From NCBI GenBank assembly GCA_937132065.1, contig CAKZNT010000067.1, positions 25,374 to 89,373 of the forward strand: a stretch of DNA of 64,000 bases, written 5' to 3'. Below the pieces are notes generated by a model. It was not told where the DNA came from and did no database searches. It saw nothing but the letters and a program-made list of their open reading frames with translations. The DNA is from an uncultured Loktanella sp. (GTDB taxonomy: Bacteria > Pseudomonadota > Alphaproteobacteria > Rhodobacterales > Rhodobacteraceae). Shown piece by piece: positions 37,774-46,682 of this stretch. Numbering within the stretch: position 1 is the stretch's first letter; each line of letters opens with the position of its first letter. Position numbers and translations under genes: made by a program.

Positions 37774-38850
37774 CTATAGCAAATGGCCCGACTTGGCGGC
37801 CTTCGTGGCAAGGTAGGCATGGTTGTGCTTGTTCTCGCCAACCTTCAGGGGAACGCGCTCGGCCACGCGCACACCTGCGCCCTCCATACGGGCCACCTTG
37901 GCAGGGTTATTGGTCAGCAGGCGTACCGCAGAGAATCCCATCTTCTTGAGGATTTCGGCGCCAATGCGAAAGTCGCGCTCGTCGTCATCAAACCCGAGGC
38001 GGTGGTTGGCCTCAACGGTGTCAAACCCCTGATCCTGAAGCGAATAGGCGCGCATCTTGTTGGCGAGGCCAATGCCGCGCCCCTCTTGGTTCAGGTAGAG
38101 CAACACACCTGCGCCCTCGGTTCCCATCTGGGACAGCGCGCCGCGCAACTGCGGGCCGCAATCGCACTTGAGAGAGCCAAGCAGATCGCCCGTAAAGCAG
38201 GCCGAATGCAACCGCGACAGCACAGGCACATCGCGACGAGGCTGGCCGATCTCGACGGCATAATGCTCTTCGGCGCCATCATCGGGGCGGAAAATATGCA
38301 GCCGCCCCGCCTCGGATACATCCAGCGGCAAACGGGCGGAAATAATCGGGCTTAACGGCGACAGCCCTGTATCAAGCGCGGCCTTGGCCGACACCATCGT
38401 CAGCCCGTGTTGGGCGGCAAATGCTGCGGGGTCGATCACGTCAAACACGATTGCGGCGGGCAGCAACCTTGCCGCTTTCGTTAGCGCAATCGCGGCGCGG
38501 TGCATATCTGCGTTGCCACCTCGCACAGCGCGCAGCGGACCCTTCATCGGTGAATTCAAATCGTCAGCGGGATCAGCAACCGCTCGCACCCAGTGCAGCG
38601 TCACATCCTCGGGCAGGCTAATCCGCGCAAGATCACCGTCATAAGCGGCGGCCTTGAGGGTCTGCGCGCGCCATCCCGTGATCGCAAGCACCGGAGATGC
38701 ACCCAAACTGCGCAGATGCGCCAAGCGGGCCGCATCCACAGTTTCCGCAGCAATCATCACCGCCCCGCCATCTAGCACCACAGGCACACCCATGCGCAAA
38801 TCCGCGCGGGCGCGGGCCAACTGCTCTGTAACATCGGGGGCAAAAGTCAT
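37774..38850 (-). CDS. ribA: GTP cyclohydrolase II, with a degenerate DHBP-synthase-like N-terminal region
   Basis: RibA opens the imidazole ring of GTP, the first step of riboflavin synthesis. The C-terminal half (about 170-358) has the zinc-binding SRLHSACFTGDLLGSLKCDCG, the catalytic QEGRGIGLANKMRAY and ANHRLGFDDDERDF. The N-terminal 150 residues resemble the spacing of DHBP synthase (RibB) but lack its DDEDRENEG-like acidic site, so they are probably not catalytic. The start is ATG at 38850; the longer frame upstream is not supported. L,D-transpeptidase follows on the same strand. Confidence 0.9.
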   Translation of the reverse strand: MTFAPDVTEQLARARADLRMGVPVVLDGGAVMIAAETVDAARLAHLRSLGASPVLAITGWRAQTLKAAAYDGDLARISLPEDVTLHWVRAVADPADDLNSPMKGPLRAVRGGNADMHRAAIALTKAARLLPAAIVFDVIDPAAFAAQHGLTMVSAKAALDTGLSPLSPIISARLPLDVSEAGRLHIFRPDDGAEEHYAVEIGQPRRDVPVLSRLHSACFTGDLLGSLKCDCGPQLRGALSQMGTEGAGVLLYLNQEGRGIGLANKMRAYSLQDQGFDTVEANHRLGFDDDERDFRIGAEILKKMGFSAVRLLTNNPAKVARMEGAGVRVAERVPLKVGENKHNHAYLATKAAKSGHLL

Positions 38851-38993
38851 GATTTTCGATCCTTTAATGTAACATAGATAATCGGACTGGCCGGAAATTG
38901 AAACAATTGACGCGCTGATCACACGTCCGTGTGATTATGTGTTCAGAAATCTTGTCGGACCCGTGTCTTCACCACATCTGTAATGCAGTAACA

Positions 38994-39000
38994 AAGGAGG
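38994..39000 (+). promoter_or_regulatory. Strong ribosome-binding site of the response regulator
   Basis: AAGGAGG lies five bases before the ATG at 39006. It matches the anti-Shine-Dalgarno sequence fully, stronger than at any other gene inspected in this window, and decides the start against several upstream in-frame starts. Confidence 0.85.
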
Positions 39001-39005
39001 CTGTC

Positions 39006-39692
39006 ATGGGACAACTCAAAAGAATTTTACTCGTCGATGACGATGATGACCTGCGCGAGGCGCTGGGTGAACAGCTCGTGATGACCGAAGATTTCGACGT
39101 CTTCGAGGCCGATGACGGTGCGAGCGCGATGGTGAAAGCCAAAGAAGGGCTTTACGACCTGATGATCCTCGACGTGGGGCTGCCCGACACTGACGGGCGC
39201 GAACTTTGCCGCCTGATGCGCAAGCAGGGCGTGAAATGCCCCATCGTGATGCTCACGGCGCAAGACAGCGACGCGGACACTATCTACGGGCTTGATGCGG
39301 GGGCCAACGACTATGTGTCCAAACCGTTCAAGTTCCCCGTCCTTCTGGCGCGGATCCGTAGCCAGCTGCGCACCCACGAGCAATCAGAAGATGCCGTGTT
39401 CCAGCTTGGGCAATACACCTTCAAGCCGGCGCAAAAGATGCTGATCACCGAGGACGACAAAAAGGTGCGGTTGACCGAAAAGGAAACCAATATCCTTAAG
39501 TTTCTCTACCGCTCTAGCGATGGTGTGGTGGCCCGCGATGTGCTGTTACACGAGGTCTGGGGCTACAACGCGGGCGTCACAACACACACGCTTGAAACCC
39601 ACATCTACCGATTGCGTCAAAAGATCGAGACAGACCCGTCCAACGCACGGCTTTTGGTCACCGAACAGGGCGGCTACCGCCTCGTTGGCTAA
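39006..39692 (+). CDS. OmpR/PhoB-type response regulator (CenR-like)
   Basis: A 228-residue two-component regulator. The receiver domain (about 5-120) has the acidic pocket LLVDDDDDLREAL, phospho-acceptor Asp56 (LMILDVGLPDTDG) and Lys106 (YVSKPFKF). The winged-helix DNA-binding domain (about 135-228) shows LTEKETNILKFLYRSSDGVV and THTLETHIYRLRQKIE. The pattern of the receiver resembles the alphaproteobacterial envelope regulator CenR, which I judge from memory only. No histidine kinase gene is beside it. The gene ends at its own terminator. Confidence 0.88.
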   Translation: MGQLKRILLVDDDDDLREALGEQLVMTEDFDVFEADDGASAMVKAKEGLYDLMILDVGLPDTDGRELCRLMRKQGVKCPIVMLTAQDSDADTIYGLDAGANDYVSKPFKFPVLLARIRSQLRTHEQSEDAVFQLGQYTFKPAQKMLITEDDKKVRLTEKETNILKFLYRSSDGVVARDVLLHEVWGYNAGVTTHTLETHIYRLRQKIETDPSNARLLVTEQGGYRLVG

Positions 39693-39710
39693 AATATCAC
39701 AGAAAACGGC

Positions 39711-39736
39711 AAACCCGCACTGGTTGTGCGGGTTTT
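39711..39736 (+). terminator. Intrinsic terminator after the response regulator
   Basis: AAACCCGCAC (39711-39720) pairs perfectly with GTGCGGGTTT (39726-39735) around TGGTT. The second arm runs into TTTT, which then ends. It is close to the stop codon at 39692. Confidence 0.85.
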
Positions 39737-39815
39737 CGCGAGGCAAACATTTAAATAATTAAATCGACGCATCAGACATGCTATGCGGACCCAGATTCTT
39801 TTTCTGGGGTATATC

Positions 39816-41990
39816 ATGCTAGTAACCGATTTTTCCGATCTTCAGACCTTTGTTAACTTTGACAGCTATGACTTCTCGTTCGACAGCTTTGTCAGCGCGA
39901 CAAGCACGAGCTATTCTTGGCTCACGCCAGGTGGCGCAACCCTGACGTTGCATGGCACGGACATCGCGCTCAACATCTTTAACGAACCAGTTGCGGGCAC
40001 AATCACTTCTGCCTCGTTGAGCTATGCAAACGGCAACCCCAATGACCCCGATCTGGTCCTAACAGGGTTCGACCCGGTTGACCTGTCCGACTACTCAATC
40101 GTCGATGCAACGGGCAGCGAGTTATATGCGTTCTTCGCAGGCGGCGACACGACCCTGATCGGCCCCGAGACCATTGGTGCGGGGTGGTTCTTTGGCGACT
40201 TTGGCACGATCATCGTTGATACAATCAATGGCGACGACTTTTTCGTCACTGGCACGTTTGGCGAGTTTAGCGAGATCGTCGGCAGCACGTTCTTTGTGGA
40301 ACAAGGGGCAACGCTGAATAGTGGCACGCTGACATTCGACGGGGCAGCCCCCTTTGTGTCAGGTGACGCATACGAGCTTGATGGCGCTGCAACGCTCTTT
40401 GGCGGTGACGACTCGATCACTATGCAAGACGCCACCGCGGCGCAAATCGGCTACCCTGAAATCTTTCTTTACGGTGACGTTATCCGCGTTGACGGTGGCT
40501 CGATCCTGCATGCAGGGGACGACACAATCGACGCGCGCGCCATTGAAGACACTTCGATCACCCGCGTCCTTATTCGCGGTGATACCTTTGGTGTGTTCCA
40601 AAATGAATCCGGCTTTGAGCACGGCGAAGTTTATGGCGGCAACGACACGCTCTACGGCTCCGAAACCATCGACAACTATATCATCGGCGACATTGACCAA
40701 ATCTTCGTGCTCTCCGACTTCGAGGCAGGAAACGACACGATCTATGGCGGGGCGGGCAACGACTACCTTGCAGGCGATGCGCGCCACGATGCGATTTTCG
40801 CAAATGACGGCGGCGATGACGTCATCTATGCGGGCGGCGGGCACGATAGCATCTATGGCGGCGACGGGGCTGATACGATCTACCTGCAAGAGGGGAGCGG
40901 CGATGTTGATGGCGGTGACGGGGACGACCTCTTTGTCATCGAGGCGATCGGCACACATGCTATCGACGGCGGCAGCGGCAATGACACAGTGAGTTTCGAG
41001 AACTCGACGACTGGCATCATCGCAAACCTGATCGGATCTGCGGACGGGCTTGATCTGTTTAGCATTGAGAACATCAATGGATCGCTTCTCGGCAACGACA
41101 CCATCCACGGCAGAAACGGGGCGAACACGTTCTTCACCTTTGGCGGCAACGACAAGGTCTATGCAGCGGGCGGCGGCGACACCATTGATCTGGGTGACGG
41201 GAACGATCAGCTTTATGTTGAATTCGGGCGCGAGAATAACTTCAACGGCGGCAGCGGCAACGACCTGATTTCCTATCAGGATGCGGTTCTGGCCGTGGGC
41301 GTCGATCTCAAACTCGAGCGCGGTCTGAGCGGCAATGCCATCGATGACACCGTCATCGACTTTGAAAACCTCTATGGCTCGCAGGTTGGCGACGACACCC
41401 TCAAGGGCACAAACGGCTCCAACAAGATCAAGGGGCTTGGCGGCGACGACCTCATCAACGGGCGCGGCGGCGACGATACCCTCGTGGGCGGCAGCGGCAA
41501 CGACATTGTCAAAGGCGGGAGCGGCAACGACAAGCTGATCGGCGGGAGCGGCGACGACAAGCTCAAGGGCGGCACGGGCGACGACAAACTGAACGGCAGC
41601 GGCGGCAACGACAAAATCAAAGGCGCGGCAGGCGACGACATCATCAAGGGTGGACGTGGCAATGACCAAGTGTTTGGCGGCGGCGGTGACGACAGCGTCA
41701 AGGGCGGCGGCGGCCGCGACATCGTGCACGGCGACAAGGGCGATGACAAAATGTGGGGCAACGGCGGGGCCGATATTTTCGTCTTTGAACGGGGCGATGA
41801 TCGCGACACCATCATGGATTTCCAGAACGATGCCGACACGATCCAGTTCGCAGGCTTCAGGTCAACCGACCCGTTTGACGTGGCCGAACAGGTTGGGCGC
41901 GATGTGGTCTTCAACTTCGGAAGCGGCGACACGCTGACGGTTGAGAACACCACAATCGGCGCGCTTCAAAACGATGTGGAGTGGCTTTAA
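39816..41990 (+). CDS. Large RTX-repeat secreted protein, no catalytic domain recognised
   Basis: A 724-residue acidic protein. The N-terminal 230 residues are beta-rich, low in charge and of no known family. Scattered GGxGxD calcium-binding repeats begin around 300-400, and a dense block at about 540-665 (GGDDLINGRGGDDTLVGG and similar) is followed by the typical T1SS end with FDVAEQVGRDVVF and DTLTVENTT. No Sec signal, in keeping with type I secretion. GGGG lies seven bases before ATG 39816; an earlier in-frame ATG at 39783 lacks it. It may be an adhesin or surface-layer-like protein. It ends directly against the convergent TSUP gene. Confidence 0.85.
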   Translation: MLVTDFSDLQTFVNFDSYDFSFDSFVSATSTSYSWLTPGGATLTLHGTDIALNIFNEPVAGTITSASLSYANGNPNDPDLVLTGFDPVDLSDYSIVDATGSELYAFFAGGDTTLIGPETIGAGWFFGDFGTIIVDTINGDDFFVTGTFGEFSEIVGSTFFVEQGATLNSGTLTFDGAAPFVSGDAYELDGAATLFGGDDSITMQDATAAQIGYPEIFLYGDVIRVDGGSILHAGDDTIDARAIEDTSITRVLIRGDTFGVFQNESGFEHGEVYGGNDTLYGSETIDNYIIGDIDQIFVLSDFEAGNDTIYGGAGNDYLAGDARHDAIFANDGGDDVIYAGGGHDSIYGGDGADTIYLQEGSGDVDGGDGDDLFVIEAIGTHAIDGGSGNDTVSFENSTTGIIANLIGSADGLDLFSIENINGSLLGNDTIHGRNGANTFFTFGGNDKVYAAGGGDTIDLGDGNDQLYVEFGRENNFNGGSGNDLISYQDAVLAVGVDLKLERGLSGNAIDDTVIDFENLYGSQVGDDTLKGTNGSNKIKGLGGDDLINGRGGDDTLVGGSGNDIVKGGSGNDKLIGGSGDDKLKGGTGDDKLNGSGGNDKIKGAAGDDIIKGGRGNDQVFGGGGDDSVKGGGGRDIVHGDKGDDKMWGNGGADIFVFERGDDRDTIMDFQNDADTIQFAGFRSTDPFDVAEQVGRDVVFNFGSGDTLTVENTTIGALQNDVEWL

Positions 41991-42755
41991 TTAGCCAGCC
42001 CACATATCCCAAAGCAGCTTGAGCGCGAGCGCGGTGGCAGAGGTAACAAGGACGGGCTTGATCAGGCGTGCGCCAATGCGCATGGCCAGTCTGGACCCGA
42101 CCCACGCCCCTGCCATCTGGGCTGCCCCCATCGCAAGGCCGACAAACCACCACGGTTGGGCCACAAGCGCATAGGTGGCAATGCCGCCCGCATTTGATGC
42201 AAAGTTCAATAGCTTGGTATGGGCCGTTGCCCGCAAAACCCCGTAACCGCCCAGCGCAACAAAGCCGAGCATGTAAAACGCGCCCGCTCCGGGGCCGATC
42301 AGCCCGTCATAAAACGCGACCAGCGGCACGACCGACAGCGAGAAAATGATCGGGGTGAGACGCTCGGTGCGGTCCACATCGCCAAGGCCCGGCTTGAACC
42401 CGAAGAACAACGCAATCCCGATCAAAAGCACGGGCAGCCCAAGGCGGATCACATCCGTGGGCAATAGCGAGGTCAGCAACGCCCCCGCTACGGCAGCGAA
42501 AAACGCGATCAGCGCGGGCTTCATCTGGCGCCTGAGATCAACATGGCCGCCGCGGGCATAAGACACCGCCGCCATCCCTGCGCCAAAGACGCCTTGGACT
42601 TTATTGGTCGCAATCGCCGTCACAGGGGGCGCACCTGCCAGCACAAGAACAGGCAAGGTAATCAACCCGCCGCCGCCTGCGATTGAATCGACAACACCCG
42701 CAATAAACGCCGCCGCCATCAGCAACGCCAGAACCTCATAAGTGACTTCAAACAT
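41991..42755 (-). CDS. TSUP (TauE/SafE) family transporter
   Basis: A 254-residue integral membrane protein with about eight spans and the TSUP patterns VDSIAGGGGLITLPVLVLAG near the N-terminus and GLIGPGAGAFYMLGF in the middle. The family exports sulfite, sulfoacetate or related organosulfur compounds; the substrate here is unknown. Its ATG follows the serB stop with no gap, so it is co-transcribed with serB. Confidence 0.9.
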   Translation of the reverse strand: MFEVTYEVLALLMAAAFIAGVVDSIAGGGGLITLPVLVLAGAPPVTAIATNKVQGVFGAGMAAVSYARGGHVDLRRQMKPALIAFFAAVAGALLTSLLPTDVIRLGLPVLLIGIALFFGFKPGLGDVDRTERLTPIIFSLSVVPLVAFYDGLIGPGAGAFYMLGFVALGGYGVLRATAHTKLLNFASNAGGIATYALVAQPWWFVGLAMGAAQMAGAWVGSRLAMRIGARLIKPVLVTSATALALKLLWDMWAG

Positions 42756-43631
42756 TTAGGTGACAAACTCCGCGCGGGCATAACCCTGAATAAACAAGAG
42801 CGCCGAAAGGTCGCCGTGATTGATGCGCACATCACACTGGGCTTGCACCGCTGGCTTGGCATGTAGTGCCACCCCCATCCCTGCGCGGGTCAGCATCCCC
42901 AGATCATTTGCGCCGTCCCCGACAGCCAGAACATCAGCGTCGCAAAGGCCAAGGCGCGCGGTGATTTCGTCCAGCGCAACCACCTTCGCCTCGCGGCCCA
43001 CAATCGGGCGACCAACATCACCCGTCAGCTTACCATCCGCGACAAGCAACGTGTTGGCGCGGTTTTCGTCAAAGCCAAGCATCGCTGCCACGCGGGCGGT
43101 AAACGCGGTAAACCCACCCGACACCAAAGCGGCATAAGCGCCGTTCGCCTTCATCGTCTGGACCAATTCATAGCCACCGGGCATCGCCGTGATACGGGTT
43201 TGCAAGACGTGATCAATCACCGTTGCATCCAATCCCTTGAGCAGCCCGACCCGTTCGATCAACGCCGCCTCAAAGTCCAGCTCACCGTTCATCGCGCGGG
43301 CGGTAATGTCGGCAACATGCGCGCCCACGCCCGCCTCGGCGGCCAATTCGTCAATACACTCCTGGCGGATCATCGTGCTGTCCATATCGGCCAACAGCAT
43401 CTTTTTGCGACGACCCTCGGCGGGGCAAACGATCAAATCGACGCAGACCTTTTGCATATCCGCCCAGACCGCCTCGACATTGTCAGGCATCGCAGGGACC
43501 GCGAACGTAGCGGCCTCGCTTAGCGACAGCCAAACCGCCTCGCCCCCACCCCATGCATTGCGCAGGTTCTCCACCAACACGGCCTCAAGGCTCGGGGTTG
43601 CGGGGTCCGTCAAAAGGGTCACGTAAAACAT
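42756..43631 (-). CDS. serB: Phosphoserine phosphatase
   Basis: Last step of serine synthesis: hydrolyses O-phosphoserine. The 291 residues have an N-terminal ACT-like region (about 1-70) and the HAD phosphatase core with D82 and D84 in LLADMDSTMIRQECIDEL (nucleophile and acid), SGGFTAFTARVA in motif II, and GDGANDLGML with the metal-binding Asp. The start is ATG at 43631. Diverges from serC over a 175-base gap that holds the serC leader RNA. Confidence 0.96.
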   Translation of the reverse strand: MFYVTLLTDPATPSLEAVLVENLRNAWGGGEAVWLSLSEAATFAVPAMPDNVEAVWADMQKVCVDLIVCPAEGRRKKMLLADMDSTMIRQECIDELAAEAGVGAHVADITARAMNGELDFEAALIERVGLLKGLDATVIDHVLQTRITAMPGGYELVQTMKANGAYAALVSGGFTAFTARVAAMLGFDENRANTLLVADGKLTGDVGRPIVGREAKVVALDEITARLGLCDADVLAVGDGANDLGMLTRAGMGVALHAKPAVQAQCDVRINHGDLSALLFIQGYARAEFVT

Positions 43632-43732
43632 GCGGTCGTCCTCAATTTGGCAAAAGTTTCCGATAGGCGCACTTTGGGTCGCAAAAAGTATCTCAAGAGG
43701 CGGTCTAGCGCCATTTAGCGACTTGTGAAAGA

Positions 43733-43800
43733 GCGCAAGCCGCCATATCCCAGCAAGTGGGACACCCTTCCCCAACGAAGGGCATTTATCTGTAAGGATA
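43733..43800 (+). ncRNA. serC RNA motif (candidate cis-regulatory leader)
   Basis: The 74 bases before serC contain two compact hairpins, TCCCA-GCAAG-TGGGA (43748-43762) and CCCTTC-CCCAAC-GAAGGG (43765-43782), then AAGGA (43794-43798) close to the start codon. Position and hairpin layout agree with the serC motif, a structured leader described by comparative genomics in Alphaproteobacteria upstream of serC. Ligand and mechanism are unknown. A third weak pairing (TATC with GATA at 43787-43800) would cover the ribosome site. Confidence 0.6.
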
Positions 43801-43806
43801 CCAGTA

Positions 43807-44946
43807 ATGGTTACGACCAAACCGGCTACGCGGCCTGTAAACGCGCGCTTTTCTTCTGGCCCTTGTGCCAAACCCCCCACATGGAAACTGTCAGATCTGG
43901 CCGATGCACCCCTCGGGCGCTCGCACAGAGCCGCCGTTGGTAAATCCAAACTGGCCGAAGCCATCGACATGACCCGCGATATTCTGGGCGTGCCTGCGGA
44001 CTACCGCATCGGCATCGTGCCCGCCTCCGACACTGGCGCATTCGAGATGGCCATGTGGTCGCTCTTGGGGGAACGCCCCGCACAGATGGTCGCATGGGAA
44101 AGCTTTGGCGCGGGCTGGGTCACTGACGTTGTGAAACAACTCAAGATCGAAGCAACAACGCATACCGCCGACTACGGGCACATCGTGGACATGAGCACGC
44201 TCAACTACGACAACGATGTCTGCTTTACGTGGAACGGCACGACCTCTGGCGTGCGCATGGCCAACGGTGACGCGATCCCGACAGACCGCGCGGGGCTGAC
44301 GCTTTGCGACGCGACCTCGGCTGCTTTCGCGCAAGACCTGCCGTGGGACAAACTCGACGTGACGACCTTCTCTTGGCAGAAGGTCATGGGCGGAGAAGCC
44401 GCGCACGGGATGTTGATCCTGTCACCACGGGCGGTTGCACGGCTCGAATCCTACACACCCGCTTGGCCGCTGCCAAAAATCTTCCGCCTGACCAAAGGGG
44501 GCAAGTTGATCGAGGGCATCTTCAAGGGTGAAACGATCAACACGCCTTCAATGCTCGCGGTCGAAGACTACCTTGCTGCTCTGAAATGGGCCAAATCCAT
44601 CGGCGGGCTGGACGCATTGATGCACCGCGCGAACGCGAACGCACAGGCGGTCTGGAACTTCTGCGCCGCAAACGACTGGATCGAAAACCTCGCGGTTGAT
44701 GCGGGAACACGGTCAAACACCTCCGTTTGCCTGAAGTTCACCGACGCGCGGATCAAAGACGGCCCCGCCTTCGCCAAAGCAGTGGCAAAACGGCTCGCTG
44801 ATGAAGGGGTCGCACTTGATGTCGGCGCCTATAGGGACGCGCCAGCAGGGCTGCGGATCTGGTGCGGGGCAACGGTTGAAACCTCTGATATCGAGGCGAT
44901 GCTGCCGTGGCTGACATGGGCATTCGAGGCCGAAATCACCCAATAA
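43807..44946 (+). CDS. serC: Phosphoserine aminotransferase
   Basis: Converts 3-phosphohydroxypyruvate to phosphoserine with glutamate, using PLP. The 379 residues begin like the alphaproteobacterial SerC ([28 protein letters not shown]) and contain the PLP Lys in [16 protein letters not shown]. The C-terminal [11 protein letters not shown] is typical. It is preceded by the structured leader and followed by serA at 55 bases, so serCA is an operon. Confidence 0.97.
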   Translation: MVTTKPATRPVNARFSSGPCAKPPTWKLSDLADAPLGRSHRAAVGKSKLAEAIDMTRDILGVPADYRIGIVPASDTGAFEMAMWSLLGERPAQMVAWESFGAGWVTDVVKQLKIEATTHTADYGHIVDMSTLNYDNDVCFTWNGTTSGVRMANGDAIPTDRAGLTLCDATSAAFAQDLPWDKLDVTTFSWQKVMGGEAAHGMLILSPRAVARLESYTPAWPLPKIFRLTKGGKLIEGIFKGETINTPSMLAVEDYLAALKWAKSIGGLDALMHRANANAQAVWNFCAANDWIENLAVDAGTRSNTSVCLKFTDARIKDGPAFAKAVAKRLADEGVALDVGAYRDAPAGLRIWCGATVETSDIEAMLPWLTWAFEAEITQ

Positions 44947-45001
44947 CATGCGTTAAAACGCATCCTACTTATTTTCGTATTATAACATAAGGACCACGCA
45001 A

Positions 45002-46594
45002 ATGGCTCCCAAAGTACTCATCTCCGACAGCCTCTCCGAAGCCGCTGTTCAAATCTTCCGCGACCGCGGGATCGACGTCGATTTCCAACCGCAACTTGGA
45101 AAAGACAAAGAGGCGCTCGCCAAAATCATCGGCAACTACGACGGGCTGGCAATCCGGTCGGCGACCAAGGCCACCGCCAAGCTCATTGAGGCAGCGACCA
45201 ACCTCAAGGTCATCGGGCGCGCAGGCATCGGCACAGACAACGTCGACAAAGACGCGGCCTCCAAGGCGGGTATCATCGTGATGAACACCCCGTTCGGCAA
45301 CATGATCACCACAGCAGAACACGCCATCGCCATGATGTTCGCCGTTGCACGCCAAATCCCCGAAGCCTCCGCGTCTACGCACGCAGGCAAATGGGAAAAG
45401 TCGAAATTTATGGGTGTCGAACTGACGGGCAAAACGCTTGGCGTCATCGGCGCAGGCAACATCGGCGGAATCGTCTGCGATCGGGCACGGGCTCTGCAAA
45501 TGAAAGTGCAGGCCTACGATCCGTTCCTCAGCGCCGAAAAAGCCGACAAAATGGGCGTCAAGAAAGTCGAACTCGACGAGCTCCTGGCAAATGCCGATTT
45601 CATCACGCTGCACGTGCCTTACACCGATCAAACCGCAAATATCCTCTCGGCCGAAAACATCGCCAAGATGAAAAAAGGTGTGCGGATCGTGAACTGTGCG
45701 CGCGGCGGACTGGTTGACGAAGAGGCACTGGCCCAAGCGCTCAAATCTGGCCATGTCGCAGGCGCTGCCTTCGACGTTTTCGCCGTCGAACCCGCAACCG
45801 AAAGCCCGCTCTTCAACCTGCCAAACGTGGTCGTGACACCGCACCTTGGCGCTGCAACAACCGAGGCACAAGAAAACGTGGCGCTTCAAGTGGCAGAGCA
45901 AATGTCCGACTTCCTCCTGACGGGGGCCGTCACCAACGCGCTCAACATGCCCTCAGTGACCGCAGAAGAAGCCAAGGTCATGGGGCCGTGGATCAAACTC
46001 TCGGGGCATTTGGGCAACTTCAGCGGGCAAATGACCGACGAGCCGATCTCGGCCATCAACATCCTGTTTGACGGGTCTGTTTCGGACATGAACCTCAAGG
46101 CGCTGACCGCCGCAACAATCGCAGGAATCATGAAAAAGGCGAACCCCGACACCAACATGGTCTCCGCCCCCGTGGTGGCCAAAGAACGCGGCATCCAGAT
46201 CTCGACCACCAAGCAAGACCAGTCAGGGACATTCGACGGCTACGTCAAAGTTACCGTTGTCACTGGCGCGCGGGAACGGTCGGTCGCTGGAACCGTGTTC
46301 AGCGATGGCAAACCACGGTTCATCCAGATCAAAGGGATCAACGTCGATGCAGAAGTCGGCGCGCACATGCTCTACACAACCAACGAAGACGTACCGGGTA
46401 TCATCGGCACGTTGGGGCAAAGCATGGGCAGCAACGGGGTCAACATCGCGAACTTTACGCTGGGCCGCTCAGAGGCAAAAGGCGAGGCAATTGCGCTGCT
46501 CTATGTGGACGAACCCGTGCCAGCCGCCGCGATCAAGGCACTTGGTGACACAGGGATGTTCCGTCAGGTGAAGCCACTGACATTCGACGTCTAA
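45002..46594 (+). CDS. serA: D-3-phosphoglycerate dehydrogenase
   Basis: First committed enzyme of serine synthesis. The 530 residues show the NAD-binding GVIGAGNIGGIVCDRA near 145, the catalytic Arg in VNCARGGLVDEEAL, Glu and His in VVVTPHLGAATTEA, an intervening domain (about 310-450), and a C-terminal ACT domain (DVPGIIGTLGQSMGSNGVNI). The ACT domain suggests serine feedback, though only some members respond. Confidence 0.97.
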   Translation: MAPKVLISDSLSEAAVQIFRDRGIDVDFQPQLGKDKEALAKIIGNYDGLAIRSATKATAKLIEAATNLKVIGRAGIGTDNVDKDAASKAGIIVMNTPFGNMITTAEHAIAMMFAVARQIPEASASTHAGKWEKSKFMGVELTGKTLGVIGAGNIGGIVCDRARALQMKVQAYDPFLSAEKADKMGVKKVELDELLANADFITLHVPYTDQTANILSAENIAKMKKGVRIVNCARGGLVDEEALAQALKSGHVAGAAFDVFAVEPATESPLFNLPNVVVTPHLGAATTEAQENVALQVAEQMSDFLLTGAVTNALNMPSVTAEEAKVMGPWIKLSGHLGNFSGQMTDEPISAINILFDGSVSDMNLKALTAATIAGIMKKANPDTNMVSAPVVAKERGIQISTTKQDQSGTFDGYVKVTVVTGARERSVAGTVFSDGKPRFIQIKGINVDAEVGAHMLYTTNEDVPGIIGTLGQSMGSNGVNIANFTLGRSEAKGEAIALLYVDEPVPAAAIKALGDTGMFRQVKPLTFDV

Positions 46595-46600
46595 AACAAT

Positions 46601-46632
46601 CGCCCCACCTGTCAGGGATGGTGGGTGGGGCG
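46601..46632 (+). terminator. Hairpin after serA, no clear T run
   Basis: CGCCCCACC (46601-46609) pairs perfectly with GGTGGGGCG (46624-46632) around 14 bases, starting six bases after the serA stop. It is stable but followed by CATTGG, so it may be a Rho-assisted or 3'-end-protecting hairpin. Confidence 0.45.
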
Positions 46633-46682
46633 CATTGGCCGGAACGGACAACAGCGACGACCAGCATCAACAAGGACACAAA

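Noticed and set aside
40359..41729. A 456-codon open frame on the minus strand across the RTX gene
   Set aside because: It mirrors the GGxGxD repeats; GC-rich repeat DNA leaves few stops. It has low-complexity Val/Ala composition, no ribosome site and no family.
41400..41760. Tandem short repeats that look like a CRISPR or minisatellite
   Set aside because: They are in frame and encode calcium-binding nonapeptides of the RTX protein; units are nine codons and degenerate, with no spacers.
44969..45901. A 310-codon minus-strand frame opposite serA
   Set aside because: It lies wholly within serA, is rich in Cys/His/Gly as expected of an antisense frame, and has no homology.
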